Positions 34,601 through 47,000 of a stretch of 64,000 nt of DNA are shown piece after piece. The stretch comes from Taudactylus pleione (taxonomy: Eukaryota > Chordata > Amphibia > Anura > Myobatrachidae), in contig JAUIMM010000645.1 of assembly GCA_031769625.1 (NCBI GenBank), positions 2,026,001 to 2,090,000 on the forward strand, given 5' to 3'. Each line of letters begins with the position of its first letter. The stretch's first letter is position 1. Below the pieces are notes generated by a model that saw only the letters and a list, made by a program, of their open reading frames with translations, was not told the DNA's origin and ran no database searches. The position numbers and the translations under genes were made by a program.

Positions 34601-36852
34601 AACATACCCGTGTATAACAGTAATGTACCCGTGCATAACAGTAACATACCCGTGTATAAAATGTGTACCCGTGTATAACAGTAATGTACCCGTGTATAAC
34701 AGTAACATACCCGTGTATAAAATTAACGTACCCGTGTATAACAGTAACATACCCGTGTATAACAGTAACGTACCCGTGTATAACAGTAACATACTCGCGT
34801 ATAACAGTAACATACCAGTGTATAACAGTAACGTACCCATGTATAACAGTAACGTACCCGTGTATAACAGTAACGTACCCGTGTATAAAATTAATGTACC
34901 CGTGTATAACAGTAACGTACCCGTGTATAAAATTAATGTACCCGTGTATAACAGTAACATACCCGTGTATAACAGTAACGTACCCGTGTATAACAGTAAC
35001 GTACCCGTGTATAAAATGAACGTACCCGTGTATAACAGTAACATACCCGTGTATAACAGTAACGTACCCGTGTATAACAGTAACATACTCATGTATAACA
35101 GTAACATACCCATGTATAACAGTAACATACACGTGTATAACAGTAACGTACCCATGTATAACAGTAACGTACCCGTGTATAAGTTACACACCCCATAATA
35201 AGTCACATACCCCTGTATAACAGTAATGTACCTGTGTATAACAGTAACATACCCGTGTATAACAGTAACGTACGCGTGTATAACAGTAACATACCCGTGT
35301 ATAACAGTAACGTACCCGTGTATAGGTTACATAACCCATAATAACAGTAACATGCCCTTGTATAACAGTAACATACCCGTGTATAACAGTAACGTACCCA
35401 TGTATAAGTTACACACCTCATAATAACAGTCACATACCCCTGTATAACAGTAACGAAGCCATGTATAACAGTAACGTACCCATGTATAAGTTACACACCC
35501 CATAATAACAGTCACATACCCCTGTATAACAGTAATGTACCTTTGTATAACAGTAACGTACCCATGTATAAGTTACATAACCCATAATAACAGTAACATA
35601 CCTGTGTATAACAGTAACATACCCGTGTATAACAGTAACATACCCGTGTATAACAGTAACTTACCCGTGTATAACAGTAACGTACCCATGTATAACAGTA
35701 ATGTACCCGTGTATAACAGTAACGTGACAGTGTACAACAGTAACGTACCCGTGTATAACAGTAACGTACCCGTGTATAACAGTAACATACCCCTGTATAA
35801 TAGTAACGTACCCGTGTATAACAGTAACGTACCCATGTATAAGTTACACACCCCATAATAACAGTCACATACCCCTGTATAACAGTAATGTACCTGTGTA
35901 TAACAGTAACGTACCCGTATATAACAGTAACATACCCGTATATAACAGTAACATACCCGTGTATAACAGTAACGTACCCATGTATAACAGTAACATACAC
36001 GTGTATAACAGTAACGTACCCGTGTATAACAGTAACATACCCGTGTATAACAGTAACGTACCCGTGTATAACAGTAACATACCTGTGTATAACAGTAACG
36101 TACCCGTGTATAACAGTAACGTACCCGTGTATAAAATTAACGTACCCGTGTGTAACAGTAACGTACCCGTGTATAAAATTAACGTACCCGTGTATAACAG
36201 TAACATACCTGTGTATAACAGTAACGTACCCGTGTATAACAGTAACATACTCGTGTATAACAGTAACATACCCGTATATAACAGTAACGTACCCATGTAT
36301 AACAGTAACATAGACGTGTATAACAGTAACGTACCCGTGTATAAAATTAACGTACCCGTGTATAACAGTAACATACCTGTGTATAACAGTAACGTACCCG
36401 TGTATAACAGGAACATACTCGTGTATAACAGTAACGTACCCGTGTATAACAGTAACGTACCCGTGTATAAAATTAACGTACCCGTGTGTAACAGTAACGT
36501 ACCCGTGTATAAAATTAACGTACCCGTGTATAACAGTAACATACCCGTGTATAACAGTAACGTACCCGTGTATAACAGTAACATACTCGTGTATAACAGT
36601 AACATACCCGTTTATAACAGTAACGTACCCATGTATAACAGTAACATACACGTGTATAACAGTAACGTACCCGTGTATAACAGAAACATACCCATGTATA
36701 ACAGTAATGTACCCGTGTATAACAGTAACATACCCGTGTATAACAGTAACGTACCCGTGTATAACAGTAACATACCCGTGTATAAAATGCGTACCCGTGC
36801 ATAACAGTAACGTACCTGTGTATAACAGTAACATACCCGTGTATAACAGTAG
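25647..36852. repeat. 21-bp tandem array, 11.2 kb
   Basis: The basic unit is 21 bp, AACAGTAACATACCCGTGTA plus T, with sub-regions: units ending CATGTCTGTGTAT or CTTACCTGTGTAT (25650-27150), then mixed, then CGTACCCGTGTAT and CATACCCGTGTAT units (after 27800). From about 27960 to 35600 the array is punctuated by longer composite units with AAGTTACATAACCCATAATA or AAGTTACACACCCCATAATA. Since 21 is divisible by 3 and the unit has no stop in several frames, both strands show long frames (316, 315 and 440 codons on the minus strand; 302 and 260 on the plus) that repeat seven-residue peptides. Duplicated blocks: 396 bp (27210 and 27606) and 2,376 bp (about 29443-31818 and 31819-34200). Confidence 0.97.
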
Positions 36853-37461
36853 GCTATAACGCCTCCATGCTGCTGGAGCTCATCTTCTGACGTGTGAGAT
36901 TACTCCCATTATCGGAGAACACAGACTGAGTTTCGCAGCAGCTTATAGTCTCATTACTGCACATGTATCAGACTAATTGCCAGGATTTATTGTGCAGGTC
37001 ACATAGGGATCTCCTGTAAAGTGTTCCCACCTGTACTACACACTGAGGCGGCCATCAGGGATCACTGAACACACACATATCTGTATATGACTGGGGAACT
37101 ACTGACACCACACAAGAATAGGATTTATGGAGTTTTCCAGGAAATGTAACAAGCATCACTAAGAACTACACACCCTAATGTAACAACTGTGCAAGTAATA
37201 CTAATAATGTTGTATAATAATAGTAATGTACGCAGAACAGGCAACCGTGCTTGAATGCAACACACAGAGTATTTATAGAGTAACTATGATGGTCTGTAAC
37301 ATAAGTGTATGGACAGGGAACACATAATGTAGGTATTAATCAGCACAAGTGTAAGAGAAACACGCATTTCACGTTCAGCGGTTTTCTGCAAATCACTAAC
37401 ACGGGGTCTTTGAACGAGCTACAGAGGGCGGATAACTCTCATGATTTATCTCGGTGATAAG
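36853..37461. other. Spacer, no gene seen
   Basis: Unique AT-rich DNA after the 21-bp array. No frame or repeat recognised. Confidence 0.5.
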
Positions 37462-37667
37462 TAGAGATGAGCGGTTCGGTTTTGGCTCGGATCTTCCTGC
37501 CAAGTACGGATCTCAGAACTAATCAAGGCAAACTTTCATCTTTGACTGACATGTCGGCAGAGGACAGTGAAAACTGAGGTTCTGTCCATGAAAGATGACC
37601 CTTTGCCGCATTCTGAGATCCGAACTTGGCAGGAAGATCCACGCCAAAACTGAGCCGCTTATCTCTA
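37462..37667. mobile_element. Small hAT MITE (206 bp)
   Basis: Nearly palindromic: TAGAGATGAGCGGTTCGG at the left and CCGCTTATCTCTA at the right, with TTTTGGC/GCCAAAA, GATCTTCCTGCCAAGT/ACTTGGCAGGAAGATC further in. Flanks GTGATAAG and ATTATAAG (6 of 8 matching) fit the 8-bp target duplication of hAT elements. It has the same terminus as the large element at 17342. A 62-codon minus frame (37523-37711) is chance. Confidence 0.9.
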
Positions 37668-37863
37668 ATTATAAGGCAAAACCAAGCTGTATTCATGAGA
37701 AAACCTGACAACTATATTACCCTTAAGGGGATATGACCGAATCATAAATGAATGACATATACAAGGGAAACGGTGCAATCTCTATCGCTGTCCCCTGTAT
37801 CTGCCCTGTGCCACATTACAGCAGGTCTCACTGTGGCCACAGGACAGACAGAGTCACTGCCAG
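37668..37863. other. Spacer, no gene seen
   Basis: Short unique stretch leading into the 43-bp array. Confidence 0.45.
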
Positions 37864-38372
37864 GCTGCCACTGTACTGCGGAGATTAGTCTAGTGAGTCT
37901 ATTCACGCTGCCACTGTACTGCGGAGGTTAGTCTAGTGAGTCTATTCACGCTGCCACTGTACTGCGGAGGTTAGTCTAGTGAGTCTATTCACGCTGCCAC
38001 TGTACTGCGGAGGTTAGTCTAGTGAGTCTATTCACGCTGCCACTGTACTGCGGAGGTTAGTCTAGTGAGTCTATTCACGCTGCCACTGTACTGCGGAGGT
38101 TAGTCTAGTGAGTCTATTCACGCTGCCACTGTACTGCGGAGGTTAGTCTAGTGAGTCTATTCATGCTGCCACTGTACTGCGGAGGTTAGTCTAGTGAGTC
38201 TATTCACGCTGCCACTGTACTGCGGAGGTTAGTCTAGTGAGTCTATTCACGCTGCCACTGTACTGCGGAGGTTAGTCTATTCACGCTGCCACTGTACTGC
38301 GGAGGTTAGTCTAGTGAGTCTATTCACACTGCCACTGTACTGTGGACGTTAGTCTAGTGAGTCTATTCACGC
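37864..38372. repeat. 43-bp minisatellite (about 12 copies)
   Basis: Very uniform units containing GCTGCCACTGTACTGCGGAG and GTTAGTCTAGTGAGTCTATT. One unit near 38250-38290 lacks the CTAGTGAG part. Low divergence implies recent expansion. Confidence 0.96.
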
Positions 38373-39290
38373 GAGACTAAGCAGTGGGTAATATAAGAGG
38401 ATGGAGCTGGAGGCTGCCGGTGAAGGCTGGGAGGGCCACCTGCTGCCCAGCACGTATGTAGACTGGTACAAGTACCTATAGACAGGAAGTAATGGAAGCA
38501 GCTGAGGATGAGGATGGTGGGTGTGTCTAATGAGCTGTTTCCAGATCTCTCCGCAATACAGTAACAAAAAGGCCTCTCTGCACCAACATAAATTACCCCA
38601 AAAGTTAGACTCCAGCATTAATATCCGGTGTTTTGTTTCCCCATTCCTGGGATTTGTGAATTGTACTAAACACTCACTAAAGTTTCCTTTATTCATTTAC
38701 ATGGCTCCTAGTGATGTTCTGCTATATACGCAATGCTCTGCCTATCACTAGCAGCGGGACTCCGGCTGTAATACTCTCCTCTGAGCGCTGTATGGAGGAA
38801 GCACGTTCCGCTATTACATGCTACACAGGCTGGAAGAGCGTTTCTTTAGGCTAGACCTCAGTGGCCTGGGTGGTAATTCTGTTCAGCTCTCGGTGCATTA
38901 GTTCCAGCCTGTACTGTCAGAATGGCTGGGCCTGTAAGAGAACCATCTCTTTGATGGACACCCTGCTGTGATCCTCACATGCAGGATGCAGGATGCAGAA
39001 TAATGATTGTTGTGCCGAGTCTCCCTCTGAGAGATGCTGAAGTCCTGCAGCCCCTGAGCAGACAAGATCACTTAGTTCTGTCTCTGTCAGACATCTGAGG
39101 ATACAGCTCCGCTCTCAGGTACAGACCCACCAGCTCCCAATGTAACCACATTCCTCAGCAAACAGGCGTAAAAAACGCGAATCACAAACAGAGGAAAAGC
39201 TGAAAGCGAGCTCAGAGGAGACTGCACAAAGACGGCACATTCCCAGGGCACAGAGCCACTGCCCGGCTGCGGGCACCATTGCTGCAGCTC
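38373..39290. other. Unique sequence, no gene recognised
   Basis: The largest non-repeat block in the middle of the window. Frames of 109 codons (38367-38696, minus), 76 codons (38521-38751, plus) and 66 codons (39115-39315, minus) show no domain, signal peptide or family that I recognise. It could hold regulatory sequence, but nothing specific supports that. Confidence 0.5.
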
Positions 39291-39586
39291 TAAGGCTGGC
39301 TACACACACAACCATTTTATGAACCGTTTTATGACAGATTATCTGTCAGATTATTAAAGTGTGATGAACGAGTTTTTGAACTACAAACAATTTTTGTAAC
39401 TTCCCTTAATGAAAATCGTTCAGTTGGTCAGTCAGAATGAACTACAAACGGGAACGAGCATGAACGATAATCGTTCATCGTTATAACTCAGAAACCGAAC
39501 GATTTTTTCAACGAGTGAATGATAACGACGTCATTATAGTAAAATCGTTTAAAAAATCGTTACGTGTGTATGCACCTTTAGCCTTA
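39291..39586. mobile_element. MITE with TAAGGCTGGCTACACAC ends
   Basis: The left end TAAGGCTGGCTACACACAC and the right end CGTGTGTATGCACCTTTAGC then CTTA form terminal inverted repeats. TAA and TTA at the outer edges fit a 3-bp duplication. Internal AATCGTT and AACGATT words mirror around the centre. Its right terminus (GGTGCATACACACG on the minus strand) matches the MITE at 5775, so the two are related. Confidence 0.82.
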
Positions 39587-39599
39587 ATGCCTGACCAAG

Positions 39600-39743
39600 G
39601 CCCTGTCTGCGTGAAGTTTGTATGTTCTCCCAATGTGCCTCCGGGTGCTCCAGGTTCCTCCCACATCTCATATACGTACTGGTAGGTTAATTGGCTTCTG
39701 ACATAGTAACTGACCTTAGTGTATGTGTGTGTCCATGTGATAT
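39600..39743 (+). mobile_element. V-SINE central-domain fragment
   Basis: CCCTGTCTGCGTGAAGTTTG, TATGTTCTCCC, TCCGGGTGCTCCAGGTTCCT and GGTAGGTTAATTGG follow the order of the V-SINE at 18984, but the tRNA head is missing. It is truncated on the left by or next to the MITE at 39291 and on the right by another MITE end at 39745. Confidence 0.82.
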
Positions 39744-39744
39744 A

Positions 39745-40010
39745 GGGCCTGATTCATGTCTCTATGCAATCGCCGATGGTCACGCAAGTAAGCGATTATA
39801 TGCAGACTGCGCACGTGCAGCGATCAGACTGAGACTTTTATCATTGAGTGATTGACAGTAAGGGACCGTTTGGGTCCTGGGGTTTGGAAACAGGGAGTGA
39901 CAACTAAAATGCAGGCGCGTCATGGCCGTCTTTGGAGTGTGTATCTGTGGTCAGTTGCGATCGTGTACGTGGCACCTGCGTCACTTCTGCAACGGCCAGT
40001 CTGCCTAGCC
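39745..40010. mobile_element. Left end of a GGGCCTGATTCA element
   Basis: It starts GGGCCTGATTCATGT, the same terminal word as the element at 5675 and 56717. An opposite-facing ACATGAATTAGACCC lies at 44036-44050, at the start of the large 92-bp array. The elements between (40014-43736 and 43738-43880) look like later insertions, so this may be the left end of the element that hosts the big satellite. That link is inference. Confidence 0.5.
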
Positions 40011-40013
40011 TAA

Positions 40014-43000
40014 ATGCCCCCATACACGATGTGATTCAAAGCTGGTAAGATGAGTTGTACCATTGCCCTTGAAATTCTTCTGTGGAAATTTTTCTTAAGA
40101 TGTGGTCACATGGTGTACGATGATAGGATAAGTGTGGACACATGGTGTACGATGATAGGATAAGTGTGGACACATGGTGTACGATGATAGGATAAGTGTG
40201 GTCACATGGTGTACGATGATAGGATAAGTGTGGTCACATGGTGTACGATGATAGGATAAGTGTGGTCACATGGTGTACGATGATAGGATAAGTGTGGTCA
40301 CATGGTGTACGATGATAGGATAAGTGTGGTCACTGGTGTACGATGATAGGATAAATGTGGTCACATGGTGTACGATGATAGGATAAGTGTGGTCACATGG
40401 TGTACGATGACAGGATAAGTGTGGTCACATGGTGTACGATGATAGGATAAGTGTGGTCCCATGGTGTACGATGATAGGATAAGTGTAGTCCCATGGTGTA
40501 CGATGACAGGATAAGTGTGGTCCCATGGTGTACGATGACAGGATAAGGGTGGTCCCATGGTGTACGATGATAGGATAAGTGTGGTCACATGGTGTACGAT
40601 GACAGGATAAAAATGTGGTCACATGGTGTACGATGATAGGATAAGTGTGGTCACATGGTGTACGATGATAGGATAAGTGTGGTCACATGGTGTACGATGA
40701 TAGGATAAGTGTGGTCCCATGGTGTACGATGATAGGATAAGGGTGGTCCCATGGTGTACGATGATAGGATAAGTGTGGTCACATGGTGTACGATGATAGG
40801 ATAAGTGTGGTCCCATGGTGTACGATGACAGGATAAGTGTGGTCACATGGTGTAAGATGACAGGACAAGTGTGGTCACATGGTGTACGATGACAGGATAA
40901 GTGTGGTCACATGGTGTACGATGACAGGATAAGTGTGGTCACATGGTGTACGATGATAGGATAAGTGTGGTCACATGGTGTACGATGACAGGATAAGTGT
41001 GGTCACATGGTGTACGATGATAGGATAAGTGTGGTCACATGGTGTACGATGATAGGATAAGTGTGGTCACATGGTGTACGATGATAGGATAAGTGTGGTC
41101 CCATGGTGTACGATGATAGGATAAGGGTGGTCCCATGGTGTACGATGATAGGATAAGTGTGGTCACATGGTGTACGATGATAGGATAAGTGTGGTCCCAT
41201 GGTGTACGATGACAGGATAAGTGTGGTCACATGGTGTAAGATGACAGGACAAGTGTGGTCACATGGTGTACGATGACAGGATAAGTGTGGTCACATGGTG
41301 TACGATGACAGGATAAGTGTGGTCACATGGTGTACGATGACAGGATAAGTGTGGTCACATGGTGTACGATGACAGGATAAGTGTGGTCACATGGTGTACG
41401 ATGACAGGATAAGTGTGGTCACATGGTGTACGATGACAGGATAAGTGTGGTCACATGGTGTACGATGACAGGATAAATGTGGTCACATGGTGTACGATGA
41501 CAGGATAAGTGTGGTCACATGGTGTACGATGATAGGATAAGTGTGGTCACATGGTGTACGATGATAGGATAAGTGTGGTACATGGTGTACAATGACAGGA
41601 TAAGGGTGGGCACATGGTGTACGATGACAGGATAAGGGTGGTCACTTGGTGTACGATGACAGGATAAGGGTGGTCACATGGTGTACGATGATAGGATAAG
41701 TGTGGTCACATGGTGTACGATGATAGGATAAGGGTGGTCACATGGTGTACGATGATAGGATAAGGGTGGTCACATGGTGTACGATGATAGGATAAGGGTG
41801 GTCCCATGGTGTACGATGATAGGATAAGGGTGGTCCCATGGTGTACGATGACAGGATAAGTGTGGTCACATGGTGTACGATGACAGGATAAGTGTGGTCC
41901 CATGGTGTACGATGACAGGATAAGTGTGGTCCCATGGTGTACGATGATAGGATAAGTGTGGTCCCATGGTGTACGATGACAGGATAAGTGTGGTCCCATG
42001 GTGTACGATGACAGGATAAGTGTGGTCCCATGGTGTACGATGACAGGATAAGTGTGGTCACATGGTGTACGATGACAGGATAAGTGTGGTAACATGGTGT
42101 ACGATGACAGGATAAGGGTGGTCACATGGTGTACGATGATAGGATAATGACAGGATAAGTGTGGTCACATGGTGTACGATGATAGGATAAGTGTGGTCCC
42201 ATGGTGTACGATGATAGGATAAGTGTGGTCCCATGGTGTACGATGATAGGATAAGGGTGGTCCCATGGTGTACGATGATAGGATAAGTGTGGTCACATGG
42301 TGTACGATGATAGGATAAGTGTGGTCACATGGTGTACGATGACAGGATAAGTGTGGTCACATGGTGTACGATGACAGGATAAGTGTGGTCACATGGTGTA
42401 CGATGACAGGATAAGTGTGGTCACATGGTGTACGATGACAGGATAAGTGTGGTCACATGGTGTACGATGACAGGATAAGTGTGGTCACATGGTGTACGAT
42501 GACAGGATAAGTGTGGTCACATGGTGTACGATGATAGGATAAGTGTGGTCACATGGTGTACGATGACAGGATAAGTGTGGTACATGGTGTACGATGACAG
42601 GATAAGGGTGGTCACATGGTGTACGATGACAGGATAAGGGTGGTCACATGGTGTACGATGACAGGATAAGGGTGGTCACATGGTGTACGATGATAGGATA
42701 AGGGTGGTCACATGGTGTACGATGATAGGATAAGGGTGGTCACATGGTGTTCGATGATAGGATAAGGGTGGTCCCATGGTGTACGATGATAGGATAAGGG
42801 TGGTCCCATGGTGTACGATGATAGGATAAGGGTGGTCCCATGGTGTACGATGATAGGATAAGGGTGGTCCCATGGTGTACGATGATAGGATAAGGGTGGT
42901 CCCATGGTGTACAATGATAGGATAAGTGTGATCCCATGGTGTACGATGACAGGATAAGTGTGGTCACATGGTGTACGATGACAGGATAAGTGTGGTCACA

Positions 43001-43736
43001 TGGTGTACGATGATAGGATAAGTGTGGTCCCATGGTGTACGATGACAGGATAAGTGTGGTCCCATGGTGTACGATGATAGGATAAGTGTGGTCACATGGT
43101 GTACGATGACAGGATAAGTGTGGTCACATGGTGTACGATGACAGGATAAGTGTGGTCACATGGTGTACGATGATAGGATAAGGGTGGTCACATGGTGTAC
43201 GATGATAGGATAAGTGTGGTCACATGGTGTACGATGATAGGATAAGTGTGGTCACATGGTGTACGATGATAGGATAAGGGTGGTCCCATGGTGTACGATG
43301 ATAGGATAAGTGTGGTCACATGGTGTACGATGACAGGATAAGGGTGGTCACATGGTGTACGATGATAGGATAAGTGTGGTCCCATGGTGTACGATGATAG
43401 GATAAGTGTGGTCCCATGGTGTACGATGATAGGATAAGTGTGGTCACATGGTGTACGATGATAGGATAAGTGTGGTCACATGGTGTACGATGATACGATA
43501 AGTGTGGTCACATGGTGTACGATTGATCATAGGATAAGATGCATATAAGTGTGTCACATCGTACACGATCGGTTGAGATCTCTTTGCAAAACCATCTGAT
43601 CTGCGATCCAACTAGACGACGGCGGGGACGCGCAACGGGGTCGCAGAACACACAAAATGCAACTATTTTCACACGATTGGTCTGTCCAACCTGTCATAAC
43701 TGGCCATATCGTGTAAAAAATCTGTGTATGGGCACC
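40014..43736. mobile_element. MITE expanded by an internal 32-bp array
   Basis: The left end TGCCCCCATACACGATG (40015) and, on the minus strand, the right end GGTGCCCATACACAGA (from 43736) form degenerate terminal inverted repeats. TAA precedes the left end and TTAA follows the right end. About 85 bp of unique left arm and 200 bp of right arm flank the array. The right arm contains TCACATCGTACACGATCG, similar to the array unit's TCACATGGTGTACGATGA, so the unit probably derives from element sequence. Confidence 0.7.
40101..43535. repeat. 32-bp satellite (about 107 copies)
   Basis: The unit of 32 bp contains TGGTCACATGGTGTACGATG and ATAGGATAAGTG. Polymorphic sites recur: CAC/CCC in TCACATGG, ATAG/ACAG and AAGTGTGG/AAGGGTGG. 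A 384-bp block (12 units) with the marker TGTAAGATGACAGGACAAG is present at 40619-41002 and again at 41003-41386. Minus-strand frames up to 139 codons are repeat translations. Confidence 0.97.
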
Positions 43737-43737
43737 T

Positions 43738-43880
43738 TAAGGCAGGGTACACATGTAAAGATTTTCTGTCCAACCATCCAACTAGGTGATTGGTTGGAAT
43801 GAAAATCTTGTAACGTATGGGAGTAACTGATGATCAGCAATTTGCTACTAAATGCCAGTGTATGTGTGTACCCAGCTTTA
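43738..43880. mobile_element. Short MITE, 143 bp
   Basis: Ends TAAGGCAGGGTACACATGT and, on the minus strand, TAAAGCTGGGTACACACAT are inverted repeats. An inner pair AACCAATCACC and GGTGATTGGTT-like words (ACTAGGTGATTGGTTGG) gives further dyad structure. It abuts the element at 40014, sharing TTAA at the junction. Confidence 0.8.
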
Positions 43881-44035
43881 GGGCAACTCTAGCAATCTAT
43901 GTTCCTCTTTCTTGCGTATAGTCTGCAAATGTGTATGCGATGGCTTTGGTTGGCGTCTATCTTCTTTACGGGGCTGCAGCTTCACCTACAAAGATTTGCA
44001 GTTCAAAAACCTAAAAAAATTGCAATTGTAAACAA
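43881..44035. other. Spacer before the large 92-bp array
   Basis: Unique sequence, possibly the inner right part of the element begun at 39745. No gene. Confidence 0.45.
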
Positions 44036-47000
44036 ACATGAATTAGACCCACAGGGAATAGAGTAAGATATAGCAGGTAACTGTGCACCTGGGTAACTAC
44101 ATGCTGCACTGCAGGGGACAGATGTAACATGAATTAGGCCCATAGGGAATAGAGTAAGATATAGCAGGTAACTGTGCACCTGGGTAACTACATGCTGCAC
44201 TGCAGGGGACAGATGTAACATGAAATAGGCCCATAGGGAATAGAGTAAGATATAGCAGGTAACTGTGCACCTGGGTAACTACATGCTGCACTGCAGGGGA
44301 CAGATGTAACATGAATTAGGCCCATAGGGAATAGAGTAAGATATAGCAGGTAACTGTGCACCTGGGTAACTACATGCTGCACTGCAGGGGACAGATGTAA
44401 CATGAATTAGGCCCATAGGGAATAGAGTAAGATATAGCAGGTAACTGTGCACCTGGGTAACTACATGCTGCACTGCAGGGGGACAGATGTAACATGAATT
44501 AGGCCCATATGGAATAGAGTAAGGTATAGCAGGTAACTGTGCACCTGGGTAACACCATGCTGCACTGCAGGGGGACAGATGTAACATGAATTAGGCCCAT
44601 AGGGAATAGAGTAAGATATAGCAGGTAACTGTGCACCTGGTTAACACCATGCTGCACTGCAGGGGACAGATGTAACATGAATTAGGCCCATAGGGTATAG
44701 AGTAAGATATAGCAGGTAACTGTGCACCTGGGTAACTACATGCTGCACTGCAGGGGACAGATGTAACATGAATTAGGCCCATAGGGAATAGAGTAAGATA
44801 TAGCAGGTAACTGTGCACCTGGGTAACTACATGCTGCACTGCAGGGGACAGATGTAACATGAAATAGGCCAATAGGGAATAGAGTAAGATATAGCAGGTA
44901 ACTGTGCACCTGGGTAACTACATGCTGCACTGCAGGGGACAGATGTAACATGAATTAGGCCCATAGGGAATAGAGTAAGATATAGCAGGTAACTGTGCAC
45001 CTGGGTAACTACATGCTGCACTGCAGGGGACAGATGTAACATGAATTAGGCCCATAGGGAATAGAGTAAGATATAGCAGGTAACTGTGCACCTGGGTAAC
45101 TACATGCTGCACTGCAGGGGGACAGATGTAACATGAATTAGGCCCATATGGAATAGAGTAAGGTATAGCAGGTAACTGTGCACCTGGGTAACACCATGCT
45201 GCACTGCAGGGGACAGATGTAACATGAATTAGGCCCATAGGGAATAGAGTAAGATATAGCAGGTAACTGTGCACCTGGGTAACTACATGCTGCACTGCAG
45301 GGGGACAGATGTAACATGAATTAGGCCCATAGGGAATAGAGTAAGATATAGCAGGTAACTGTGCACCTGGGTAACACCATGCTGCACTGCAGGGGACAGA
45401 TGTAACATGAATTAGGCCCATAGGGAATAGAGTAAGATATAGCAGGTAACTGTGCACCTGGGTAACACCATGCTGCACTGCAGGGGGACAGATGTAACAT
45501 GAATTAGGCCCATAGGGAATAGAGTAAGGTATAGCAGGTAACTGTGCACCTGGGTAACACCATGCTGCACTGCAGGGGGACAGATGTGACATGAATTAGG
45601 CCCATAGGGAATAGAGTAAGGTATAGCAGGTAACTGTACACCAGGGTAACACCATGCTGCACTGCAGGGGGACAGATGTAACATGAATTAGGCCCATAGG
45701 GAATAGAGTAAGATATAGCAGGTAACTGTGCACCTGGGTAACTACATGCTGCACTGCAGGGGACAGATGTAACATGAATTAGGCCCATAGGGAATAGAGT
45801 AAGATATAGCAGGTAACTGTGCACCTGGGTAAATACATGCTGCACTGCAGGGGGACAGATGTAACATGAATTAGGCCCATAGGGAATAGAGTAAGGTATA
45901 GCAGGTAACTGTGCACCTGGGTAACACCATGCTGCACTGTAGGGGGACAGATGTAACATGAATTAGGCCCATAGGGTATAGAGTAAGATATAGCAGGTAA
46001 CTGTGCACCTGGGTAACACCATGCTGCACTGCAGGGGACAGATGTAACATGAATTAGGCCCATAGGGAATAGAGTAAGATATAGCAGGTAACTGTGCACC
46101 TGGGTAACACCATGCTGCACTGCAGGGGACAGATGTAACATGAATTAGGCCCATAGGGAATAGAGTAAGATATAGCAGGTAACTGTGCACATGGGTAACT
46201 ACATGCTGCACTGCAGGGGGACAGATGTAACATGAATTAGGCCCATAGGGAATAGAGTAAGATATAGCAGGTAACTGTGCACCTGGGTAACACCATGCTG
46301 CACTGCAGGGGACAGATGTAACATGAATTAGGCCCATAGGGAATAGAGTAAGGTATAGCAGGTAACTGTGCACCTGGGTAACACCATGCTGCACTGCAGG
46401 GGGACAGATGTAACATGAATTAGGCCCATAGGGAATAGAGTAAGGTATAGCAGGTAACTGTGCACCTGGGTAACACCATGCTGCACTGCAGGGGGACAGA
46501 TGTAACATGAATTAGGCCCATAGGGAATAGAGTAAGGTATAGCAGGTAACTGTACACCAGGGTAACACCATGCTGCACTGCAGGGGGACAGATGTAACAT
46601 GAATTAGGCCCATAGGGAATAGAGTAAGATATAGCAGGTAACTGTGCACCTGGGTAACTACATGCTGCACTGCAGGGGACAGATGTAACATGAATTAGGC
46701 CCATAGGGAATAGAGTAAGATATAGCAGGTAACTGTGCACCTGGGTAGCACCATGCTGCACTGCAGGGGACAGATGTAACATGAATTAGGCCCATAGGGA
46801 ATAGATTAAGATAGAGCAGGTAACTGTGCACCTGGGTAACACCATGATGCCCTGCAGGGCGACAGATGTAACATGAATTAGGCCCATAGGGAATAGAGTA
46901 AGGTATAGCAGGTAACTGTGCACCTGGGTAACACCATGCTGCACTGCAGGGGGACAGATGTAACATGAATTAGGCCCATAGGGTATAGAGTAAGATATAG

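Noticed and set aside
25593..36834. Long open frames (260-440 codons) as protein-coding genes
   Set aside because: They are translations of a 21-bp repeat in several frames on both strands at once, without unique N- or C-terminal sequence.
38367..38696. 109-codon minus-strand frame as a gene
   Set aside because: It begins in unique DNA and runs into the 43-bp array edge, with no domain, and a competing frame lies on the other strand.
39745..44050. Firm call of one element spanning both ends and hosting the large satellite
   Set aside because: The termini face each other correctly, but the right word is also just the first satellite junction, so the pairing is left as a possibility only.
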